Source of the DNA: Edolisoma coerulescens
Taxonomy: Eukaryota; Chordata; Aves; Passeriformes; Campephagidae
Length of the DNA stretch: 64,000 bases
Assembly: GCA_013397115.1 (NCBI GenBank)
Contig: VWZW01006255.1
Coordinates: 62,001-126,000 of the forward strand
Reading direction: 5' to 3'
Part shown: positions 50,721-61,800 of the stretch, piece by piece
Position numbering within the stretch: position 1 is the stretch's first letter
How the letters are laid out: the number at the start of each line of letters is the position of its first letter
Position numbers and translations under genes: made by a program
The notes under the pieces: model-generated
What the model was told of the DNA's origin: nothing
Database searches by the model: none
The model's input: the letters and a program-made list of their open reading frames with translations, nothing else

Positions 50721-51198
50721 ACTTGTATTTGTTATGCTCTGTGTTGAAGCATTTGCTGATCACTGTGGTACAGATTTAAAAGCACGGTATTGAGATCCTG
50801 AGAGGAAGTGGTGGATTTTGTTAAACTCCTAAACTATTGAGAGATGTCAGCCAAGCTATTCTTGTAGTTCCTTGACCTGAAAGCACAAACTGCTATTCAG
50901 TGACACCTTAAAAGGTTTAGGCTCAGGAAATAATGTCAGCAGCTGCTCCTTTTACCTGTTCTTTCCTAATACATGTTGTTACTCTTGAATGTCAGCCGAT
51001 TACATTTCATTTCTGGGATTGCACAGACTCAGATTTCCTTGTTAACTCCTCCCTTCACCATGGGTACAGAGTAACCTGATGGAATACATGTGAAATGTAA
51101 AAAGATAGAATGTACAATTCCAACTGGTCCAACTTCCTAATTAAAAAAAAAAAAGGAAAAATGTCATTAATTTCATTTTTACTAATAGCTACTGTAAG

Positions 51199-54100
51199 AC
51201 CAGCATCACTTCTATAAGAATGTTATGCACGAGGTCCTTCCACACCCCCTTGATGTCTATCAGTCAGTAAGTTAGTAAGGCATTGAAAATTGCCTTTCGG
51301 TTTTGTCACAGAAATGTTACTTCTGATAAATTTAAGCATGATACAAGCTCTCTATCATAGGTGCCTGGTGGTTAATCACCACCACATTTCTCTGCCCACA
51401 CTTTGCCACAAATGATCTGGATACACTTCTGAATACTTGTGTGGAAGAAGGTGTTAGGCCTAGTTTGTGTTGCACTTGTCTGATTATGTACATTGAAAAT
51501 CTGACCTAGATTTATCTTCCCTTTTGAAAAGGCAATTGATTTTGATATGTAGAAATGAAAAGAGAGGAATCTGAATGTTTTCCAACAGATATTGTTTTGG
51601 TTTGCTCTCAGAGGAAACAATACAAACTTTGGTAAGATGTTCCCCAAATGTTTGGACGTAAAATATTCAGCCATGTGGACAAAAAGCTAACATAGAGATT
51701 AAAATTATGTTAAAAGGTTAAATATTTCAGGGTGATCTAACTGAACGCTTGGAGATTTTCTGTTTAAAATTAATTCCTGAAAAACGAGTGTTTGAGAACC
51801 GAAAAATGAAAAAATGGCTTGTGTCATCACCATTCTCTGAAGATAACTTCAGAAATGTAAGTTTGCACAATTTTGAAGGCAGACACCTTTGTGTATAGCA
51901 AGTGAAATAAGTCTATACTTTGTAAAAAAACCAAACCAAACAAAGAAGCAAAAACTTTTGCATTTACCTAGAGATCACTGTTTGAAACTTCTGTGTAATG
52001 TAAATGTTGCAAAATATCGCATCCAGTGGCCCAGTGTTCATTTCTTTTAGTGTGATATTCCTATGGGTTTAGTTCCAACTTCTCTGTGCTGCTCATCTAA
52101 GACTTAGCATGATGTATTCCATGGAAACTAGGTATTTATTAAATAAAAATGTAACTGAAGGAATAATAAAATGTGGGTTTTGAACACAGTGCTGTTGCAC
52201 CTAACTAAGAAGTCACTTTGACCTTCTTTTTCTCATTTGTTAAGTTGTGAACAAGCATGCATTAATGATTTCAGTATATGTTAGTGATATCAAAATGTCT
52301 GATTCAGAAGTGCTGTGTCAGCACCAGGTTAGTGGTGGCTGTACCAAGTGTTATCTTTACTATATAAATTAATGTACCGTTTATGTAATACATTTAGACA
52401 AAGATCTTGTATGGAAAATCATTATGGTGAAAGCTTCTCTCTCTGGAAGTTGAGATAATGAAGTGATATCCAGCATATAAATGAAGACTCTTACAGAGCA
52501 TTAGTTTCAGCTGCATTTAAATAAACATGCAAATTGGGGCAATGGGTTTCAGAGTTAAAGAGCAGTCATCTTACAGACCCATGAATTCAGGAATATTTTT
52601 TTTTCTTTCTTTCTTTTAGATGAAGAAAAATTTTACAAAATCAATTGAAAATAAACCCTATTCACTGGAAACTGTGACATTGTAGGTGCAGCAGATTTGC
52701 TCCACAAAGCTTGAATTGCAGACATGGGCATGTTAGGCTCAGTGGAGAATTACAGCTCTACATTTACTTGCTTTCATGGTTAAACTAATGAAAAATCATC
52801 TTTACAAATAAGCAACAGGTAATTTATCCTGGTTTTTGTAGGATTTTATGTTAAGGTTAGGGGAAAGAAGTGTTACAGTAAGTTGTGCGTACCTTACTAG
52901 GAAGTTACTAAAAATGGGTTAAAGTGCTATTAGTTGGCTACTTTAAAATTGCTCCTTGCAAGGAGTATCTTACTAGATGAGTAGCTGGAGTTATGTCAGG
53001 CAGCATAAGAAGGATATGCTGAGTATTAAAACAGTTTTGAGATAGAAAACACAATTGTTTGAACTGCCTGAAATTCATGTGGTGCTGAAGAGTATATTAT
53101 TCTAAACTGATTTGCACAAGTTCATGATATTTTTCTGTATTTCGTAGGCTGCTTTCGGATTCTGCATAAAGCAATTTATTGTAAGGAGCAATGACTAATC
53201 TGTAATTTCTGTATCTTTTTGAGTTTAGGAAGGGGAATCACCAAATGTAAATGCTGTTGTTCCGTAAATGGATGTTCTTCATTTCCAAAGCATGTTCATT
53301 ACTATCATGCAGATATGCTAAGATATTTCTGGTTTTTATAAAATGAACCGTTTATGAGCCAAGGTTTAAATACTAATGGCCAAGAGGTATTCTGACACTT
53401 CTTCATGGAAAAGTACAAATGGTGTCTTTTCAAATGTCAAGAATTACTCCTTCTCAGTGGTTATTAGTAACCTCATCCTAAGTTATCAGACTATGAGAGA
53501 AATTAAAATCTTGGAAATGTTCAGAAGTGTAAAAGCCAAGCATAAAGTTAGAGGGTGAATACATCAAGTGAAGTTCTTGGTTATTTCAAATGTACTGGTA
53601 TGCTCTTATTTCACCATCAAGGCCACATTAATCTGGTTCTTTGCTGAGTATATTTTTGAACCTAAGCTGAGTTATGACAGAGTTCCAAAGCTAAAGTTTT
53701 AGCAAATTTTCGTATATCTTAAGTGTAGCTTAGTAATTCTTAACAATTCTATTAAAAAAGATGCAAGAGATTACATCACTTGAAATGTTGAAATATTGGG
53801 ATCTCTAAACCTGACCCAGGACCCCTTGAGTCAGCTAGAACTCTTTGTTCTTGGTGGGATTTGGTACTGGAGAGGTCTGTGGGATGTTCTTATGTCACGG
53901 AAGGTGTTGCCATATGAACTGTGTTGTTGCAGAGTTGCAGCGTGAGATGTTTTTTGACTGTTTGGAATGTGTTTCTGGGTCCTGAGGTGCTTTAGGGAAC
54001 TCTTCCAGCAATGCTTCCTTGCACAGATGGAACTTCACAGTGGTGAAGTTTACTCAGACACTGGGAATATCCTCACAAGAACTTAGCATTTATGGCTATC

Positions 54101-56177
54101 TGAAAAACTTACCATCTTAGTGACTTACCATATCCAAGGAACCTTTTTTTTTTTTTTAATGTCAGTTAAAAGCTCTTGGACCCTGTTCTATTTTTTAATT
54201 AGTTCAGTAATCCATCTTCCCTTGCAGTAATCTTTACAGACCACGATGAATCACTTGCTAGTTTTTATTCAGTAAGATAAATGAAATGCATTGTAAAACC
54301 TTTGCAAGATAGGTCCTACCTAGTCAGATAACTCCTAAAGCTGTAGTCTCAGAAGTGCTGTAAGTTCTAGATGGCTGTAATCACAGACCTTTCACAGCAT
54401 ATGGCTGTTGCCAGGAATTTGTCAGTATAAAATACTATATAGAAAGGATGGGAAGAAGCTGACATGGTACAGAGATTGTAATGGTTGTTTATACTGTGGT
54501 GCTGGCATGAAAAGCTCATGCATATTTCTGTGTATACAAATCTTGCTTGCATCTGCCATCACCTCAGTGCTTCAGCACATCAGAAGGTGAAATTATCCAG
54601 GCTGTTGTTTTGTAAGAAATGCTGAAGGTCAGAGACATTATTTTAGTTTTGGCTAGTAGTGATTCAGGAAGTAGTTCTGAAAGTAGTGGTGAAACAGTTC
54701 TAGAGCCAACCTCACAAACTGTTCTAGAAACATTTCTGAAATTGACTCTTAAGTTTCTTGGGATTGGCTTTAGGTGCTGTTCCAATGCCAATGCCAGAAA
54801 TATTTCTAGTCCTATCTGCTGAAAAGCTGTTTACTGTGCTTAGCTGCAAATGCTTGTGTGTTTGTGTTGCAGAACACTGATAAAAGACTCTTTATTTGCT
54901 GCTCTTGGGAGTCTGTGGGCTCCAAGAGGACTCCCAGAGCAGTGATGGTTTCCCAGTATGACTTTAAAACAGCTTTCTGAACTACCCTTGGTGGTGACAA
55001 CCAGCAAGGAGAGCTTTGTTCAGGTTTCTCACCCAAAGGACAACAGTGAACTTTCTGAAGGTTAGTCAGAGTGGTGTAATGACACCTTACCTTAGAGCGT
55101 TCCTAATATAGGGGAAGATGTGAAGTTTGAATTCAAAGGGTATTTTATAATAAGTTTTAGAATAGAAATAGCTTGAGTGTTACATCCTCTATAACATTTT
55201 AGAGACTTTTTCAGGAAACACCTGGGTGAGCATTACTGGACAGGACTGACAGCTGCCACAGCCTTAGAACTGCAAAGGACAAGCATGTTTGTGCTCTATT
55301 ACTACCAACCTTACAATTTGGAAGTCACATAAACTCTACCTTGGACTGAATCTGCACATTCATGTTTCATAATGGATCATCTCTTCCAGACTGCTGGAAA
55401 ACAGTAAATTGCACAACAAAAGCCTCTTTAGATCTAGATATTATTTCATTACAGAAATCATAACTGACGATCATTTTCACTTTTGTTTCAAGCAACTGCC
55501 CTCTCTTTGCCAGCCCCATGAAATAAGTATTAAGGTAACAGTATGCCCCCTATACTTAAGAACATTTGAAGCAGCGTTTTGCCTCATGTCCACAAGCCAA
55601 TTGCCTGTAGCTTTTGATGTTTAGAGATGGAACATTCATTGCAGCCTTCCTTACAATGAGTCTGTTCTGGTTCATGTGAAAATCAACATCCTTTTTTGTG
55701 TTGCTGCCTGACAGGATGCTACAATACTATTAGCATTTGCAAAGGGTTTGCTCCGTCTAATAGTGCAACCCCCAGATCACAGGCTGCTCAGTTTGTGTTT
55801 CTCTATTATGTGAAAGACACAAAGAAGCTGAAGGCTGGCAAAGGCCTGTCAAATCTTGTAATGTAGCGAGCGACCCCAGAGCTTCATTCTGCTTTATATC
55901 ATTCCTTGTTCCCCATCCCACCCCTTTCCTTGAATGGGCTCTGAGGTAGGTAAATGAATTCAGTGGTATGGTAGGCGGATGATTCCTTTCTGACCTTGTT
56001 CCTGTACCATTTGTTTCCAGGCTTGTTGGAGGGAAAAGGACATATCTGAACCTTTTGTTTCAAATAATTTTCTTGCAGGTTGGGGAGTTAATGCAGACCT
56101 TGTCTGAACTCACCCGAGCGGAAAGTGTTCTGGGTACAAGTCATGACACGCTTGGTCCCTTGGAATTGCCAGATTAA
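51199..56177 (+). other. Chain of orphan exon-like segments, possibly a decayed gene
   Basis: Six segments bounded by AG and GT can be joined in consistent phase: 51199-51266, 51731-51856, 52620-52681, 54873-55060, 55203-55225 and 56079-56177, ending in TAA. The best single exon is 51731-51856 (42 open codons, TATTTCAG acceptor, GTAAGT donor). The last keeps several CpGs in codons. Against this, segment 54873-55060 has an in-frame TGA at 54943, segment 55203-55225 is only 23 nt, and the first has a stop next to its more natural acceptor. I recognise no protein family. It could be a pseudogene, a lineage-specific gene or chance. Confidence 0.2.
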
Positions 56178-58710
56178 AGGAGAAGGCAGTGAATTGGAAT
56201 TCTTTCACATTTGGCATTGCTTAAACACCTGGACACCTTTTTTTTTCCCCAGTGTGCACGTGTTTATATCCTCTGTCGTGCCTTGAAACATCTGTCTTAA
56301 GAGCAGTCAAGAAGCAAACAAAGAATGACCTTTGAACAGCCCAGTGTTATGTGTTTTAGTTGGGAAGGAGCCGAGGCTGAGGCAAAAGCTGAGTACAGCG
56401 CACACCAAACACCAGTGGGTTTCAAAGGAGTATTTCAGACTGATGTCTGAAATTGGTACAGCACTTCTTGAAGAGAGTCAAGTTTGTTTTTGGGATTGAT
56501 CTTGGATATTGTGTTTGATGGTAAGGAAGGCAAAGCTTTCCTGCATGCCAGGATTGAATTTTGGGAGCAATGAGACTTTTCACACCAGAGTTGCCTGAGC
56601 TCTGCATCCTTGAAGATACTTTTGTAGAAAGAAGACCAGTAGCAAAACATGAGGTGGGAATATCACTATAGCTGTCCTGCAGAGTCATAAATTTGCCCTC
56701 TGCACTGTCAATGCCATGACATTGGGAGGACTGTTCATACCTCCTGAGTAATGGATTCTGAAGGTCTCACAGAACACAAATTATAGAATCATAGAATATC
56801 CTGAGTTGGAAGGGACCCACAAGGATCACTGAAGTACAGCTCCTGGCCCTGCAAAAATACTGCTCTCTCCAAGTCTTAACCGTACACAGTAAGTTTGTTG
56901 TGTCTGAAGTGTTCAGTTCAACAGCCTCCCTCTGCTTAGCCCAGCACAAACGCGGTGCGAGGCCTGTTTGAGCCCATCGCTTTGTGTTGCAGGTATCCTT
57001 TGCTAAAGGGTTCCACAAGCCAAAACAGATGTTGGGACAAATCTGTGAGAACATCAGGCCTCAGAGTTGATACAAAAGACACAGGCATAAAGGAGATGAA
57101 TGAGGATGGTCATATACCCCATGTTGCCTTAAAAAAATGTAGATATTAATGATTTTCTGTTGGCAGACTGTAGCTTGAAAGTGCAAGCATAAGGGATGTT
57201 ACCTATCACATTGGTGCCTATGCATATTAACATATTTTCTGCATACGCCTACAGACTAATAATAATGACATGTGATGGAGTAAGTAGTATTAAGCTTGAA
57301 AAGCAACTTCCACATCCTGCACAGGTTTAGGACATCCCCAAAACAAGCTGTGCTCATGCTTCATTTCTGATTCCTCTGTGCTACATTTGTATATCTTAGG
57401 GGGACGATGAGTTCATCTAACAGTTGTAATCTCAAGCCCACTTAAACTGAAAGTTATTTGCATGTGCAAACTATTTTCTAATTTGGGACTAATTATGGAC
57501 TAAATTTTTAATGCAAATGGAATAGCTTCCCTGCCCCAGTTCCTGGATTTCTTGCTAAAACACTTCATGCTTTCACAAGATTCCAGTTTTGCAGATGTAT
57601 GGCTTTGTGTAGGCCTTGCCTACTATCTCACAAGTAAGACCAGCAGGAATATTATCTGTATAAGGCCCTTCAAAAATACATATCAACAACTAAAATTTTT
57701 TTAATCTTCCAACAATAACCAGGAAGGAAATCTTATCCCTTTAGTTCTTACTGTATAGTACCTCTGCTCTCACCAATGGTCAGAAGATTAGTTTTTATCT
57801 GGAGGCTCTGAACAATTAGATCTTTCTGCAAGAAAGCATTTTTAAAGCTATTAAATGTTTCTTTTACGACCCAAGACTTGTTACCCTTGGATGGTATCGC
57901 TATAAGGAGAATGAGAGCTTCCCTTTTAAAAAGTCCTTTTTTCCCTCCTGTCAGTTTATGCAAAGTCCATCCCTTCAGCTGGAGGAAATAACACAGCCCT
58001 TGTCAGAAAAAGAAAATAATTTTTCATTGCCTAGTGCCTGAAAATTGGAATTTCATAAAGCTTATGGAAGTACAGCTAGCCATAGGTTATCTGGTGAAGG
58101 TTCATTTCTGGAGACTGCTGTGTTGCATGTTTTTGCACACCCTGTTTGCTTTCCCTGCCAGCACAACCTCCTTCCCTGCCCTCCTCTGCCCTATGGGCAT
58201 GAAAATTATGCCCTCACCAGGTGACATTCTCTGGCCTGTGAGGTGCTGAAAGTCAGATCAGATGCTTACAATAATCTGCCTTGAAAATACATGGTAAAAT
58301 TGCTCTGTCTGCTACTGCTCATATCCCTTTTCAATTTTGATTTTGCTGTCTTGGTTTTAGCTACAGGCATGTATCACATTTTATAAATATACCTCTATCT
58401 CAACATTTATATTGTGTATGCGTAACTGTGCAAGAAAAAAACATGCTGACTGCCTCAGAAATCATGACTTGCTGACTGATCTCTGCATAGCCCAAACCAG
58501 AATTTATCTAATCTAGTCTGAAAGACAAATGCCATTAGTAGATGAGTAACAGAGAAGAAACATTGGAGAGTGGTTCATGGCAAGAAGCTGTTTTCATGTG
58601 GAAACAAGGGAATACTATACCACTTGCTGAAGCTTAGAGCAACTCCCAGATCCTCACTGAAATCAAACTGTGTGATGAAAAGGCTTGTAGCCTGTTGGGC
58701 CAAGAGATGG
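52700..58710. other. Downstream intergenic sequence, first part
   Basis: Apart from the exon-like segments noted separately and a CR1 tail at 56783-56857, I see only AT-rich non-coding sequence, including a poly-T run at about 54145-54159. No gene or RNA gene is recognised. Confidence 0.5.
56783..56857 (-). mobile_element. Short CR1 LINE tail downstream of OPA1
   Basis: TATAGAATCATAGAATATCC, then GAGTTGGAAGGGACCCACAA and CTCCTGGCCCTGC, is an antisense CR1 3' end. Confidence 0.88.
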
Positions 58711-58810
58711 GGATTATGAGAATATTCATGACTTCTGAGAATCAGCAGGTGAGACCTAATGCACACTATTGCCCCTCACCCCTTTCCCCAGCTCATCCTT
58801 TTGGTAAACA
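58711..58810 (+). promoter_or_regulatory. Non-coding module, copy B
   Basis: It begins GGATTATGAGAATATTCATG and ends CCAGCTCATCCTTTTGGTAA, matching copy A at 45793-45870, but with a 22-bp longer spacer. An ATAAAGG TATA-like motif follows directly at about 58815. Confidence 0.4.
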
Positions 58811-61800
58811 GTACATAAAGGCTGGGTTCCCAGAGTGACTGAACTCAGTTCCTGATCCTTTTTTTTCTCCTATTTTTTTTGCCTTCATTCTTTATAAAAA
58901 AGATTGCAGTGGTTTTGCCACTTGTCCCAAGCAGAAGCACGGAATCTCCTTTTCATTTCTAAAAAGCAACTGTGTGGCCAAACCAGAAGTCTTGTGACAT
59001 TACTTAAGAAAGCAGAATGGTATCTTAGCATCCAAGGCCTCTTTTAAAACTTAATGAAAAGCCTTTCTGAGAGCTTGGATAAGCTGGAGAGGAATCTCTG
59101 TGACATATGTGCATTGTCTTAGAAAAGCATGGGTTTGAGCCAACTGTGGGCCTCTGCCTTTAATATACTGGGTATTTGTCATGCCTGTTTTGGTGTGCTT
59201 GCTAGTCAGTAAGCACCCCGTGTGTAGAGTCCATGCAGTTGGAAGGAGCTGCAGTATGAGATTGATGCAGGATGCTGTTCCAGGCCAGTGAGTGGCAGGG
59301 GATGCTCTGTGAAAGGGAGATTCCTTGGGCAAGATGGGCAAAAGTATTTTGCCAGCTTCTCTCCAGTGCAGCACAAAGGCATATTCTATAGCAGATTTCA
59401 TCAATTAAGTTTTTTTAAAATTGTCTTGCTGTGATGTAGGTGAAGAGGGATTCTCACAAATGCTGATCCTGTCCTGATTCTGATGGCTTTTACCTGCAGG
59501 CATGAAGTTGCATGTTCAGCCTGGTGGGGTAGGGATGATTGTCAGCTCTTTAGTTGAAGTCTTTAAGTGTTGTCATCCCTTTGAAGCCTGAAGCAGTGCC
59601 TGCAGTAAACAGAGGAGAGGATGCTAGATCTTTGCTTTAACTCAGTGTTGTTGCTTGCTTTTTCTCTGCATGAATGTGCCAGCTCATTCTGCTGGTTTGT
59701 GACTCTCTTGTACACGGATTGTAGCTATAGATCAGTGATTTGGCAGTGGGAGGTGTTGCAGTGAATGCAAGCACAGGACATTTACACTGCTGTCAGCCTC
59801 AGGCCTGTGCCACTTACGCAGGACTCAGTGAAACTGGAGTACTAATCCTCCCTGTATGTGCCCTGATATATGACAAGGGCAGGCACTTTTCCAGGCCCAT
59901 CAGCCTTTCCAGCAAGGATAGGTAGTCAACTCAACCCTTTCTGGCTGTGCTCAGGCAGGTGATTGCAGAATTATGGTTTGGTAAAAATGTACCCTCATGC
60001 CAACATTTGCTGTAGCCTAATGCTTGTAGGACATCTGTCAATGAAGCCATAGTGATTATTCTGCATTAAGGCCAAGGTAACATCTTTTTTAAGGTTTTCA
60101 GCCTTTCCAGGAAGGTTAGTTACAGCATTTTAAATCCCTCTTGGAATTTCAGTCTGCAGGAGCTGTAGTGCCTGGCTCTGACAAAACTGCTGTTACAAAC
60201 TTGCTCTCAAAGTGTCTCAGCATAAGGGTGTTTGTTTGTTGTGTCCCGGTGACAGCATCCAAACAATACTTCAACAGTTTTTCTGTTAATCCGAATGTAA
60301 CTAATAGCACTTAGTTCTGTGGCTGGAATTTGGTCCCCAACAATTGAAACTGAACTGCTCTCTGCTCAATATAGTTTTTCTATTAACTGATGCATCTAGG
60401 TCAACAAACTGACAGGCGTTGCTCATTTTACTGCTTGGCAAATATTGAACTAAAGTCTTCAGCACTGTAACACTGTTGACAATTGTTGGATAAAAGCATT
60501 GTCCTCTTTTGTTACCATGAAGTGCATCTTCACGTCTGATTCTGGCATAACACACTTGGTAAACAACAAGGGATGTTGTGCTCTGGAGTCCCAAGTGTTT
60601 GCTCTGACAATATAAACTTACTGCCTGCTCTCTAAAACCAAACATCTGTCTCTGCCATGGTTACTTCAAACTGATATTGAAACAATCCACTCTCTTCCTG
60701 AAAACACTGGAGGGTGACAGCATGACTGCTGTTGAAGGAGCTCTTTTCTCTTTTTGAAAGCTATCTATACCACCCTCCTTTATTATGTTGCAGGTCTACG
60801 TTGAGGAGCCCAGACTAGGCTTCAAGAGTCTGAAAAATAATACTTGACAGAAAAAAAGTCACTCTGGACTGGTACAGTTAACACTAACCCCACTGGAAAG
60901 GAAATGCTATGTTGCAAGTCCACTGTCAATTCTTTCTTTTCCAGGAGAGCATGTTAGAAGAGACAAAAGAGTAATGAGCCAAAATGCAGCTGAAAAAATT
61001 CTCTCACACACATCCTGTTACCTGAGCAGAGCACTGCTGCTTGCCTCTTCCATCTCCTCTCCAAAATTAAACCTCTCCATGACTACTGTGAAGGTCCAGG
61101 GTCATTTGTGTCCCTGCACCCACAGCTTCAATCCATGGTCTCTCCCTTCTGCTTTGCCAGCATCTCGGGATCACTCGTTTGCTGCCGTGAGTCACCTCTC
61201 TGGATCAGACTGGAGCCATTCAGCTGTGTGCAATCCAGTGGGGACGTGCCCCAGAAGTAGGGTGTCATTCACAGTGATTTGTTCCCTGCTACCTTTGGTC
61301 TTTTTTCACTACAGCTTTGTTATTTGTTTCATATTTAGGTCAAGAGTGAAGATTAAAACAGATCTGCCCTTCCTTTGCTTCACATCATCACTTTCACCTA
61401 CAGTTTGTTTAGCATGTGAAGTGCATGGAATCTTTATTTAGATCAGCTTGCAAGCTATAATGGTAACCTGTATCACCCTGAATCTGTTTGAAGCGTGTGT
61501 AGCTGCACATCTGTAGTTAAGATATTACATATGAAACATTAGCCCGAACACTGACTGGAGGTGAATCTGCAAGAAAGAGCATTTGCAGCCAGTTGGATCC
61601 TGCTGCTCTAGACTGGTGCCCACCAGCTTGCAGGATTGGTCCCCTCCACAGAAGTATTAAAAAATTAATCCACAAGTTTTTATATCCTTGATGGAGACAC
61701 AGATAATGACAGCATGTGCTGTTTTTTGCCTTTTTGGGTTGAACTGCTGGTACTTCCTTTTCCTTTGTGTCTCAGAAAAAAAACAACAGCTTTGTCTTTG

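Noticed and set aside
54619..54822. Serine-rich open frame considered as an exon of the downstream chain
   Set aside because: Its entry phase (two bases to complete a codon) does not fit the preceding segment ending at 52681, and its acceptor is weak.
60974..61441. 155-codon open frame on the plus strand downstream
   Set aside because: About one frame of this length is expected by chance in 64 kb, and it shows no domain, start context or splice evidence.
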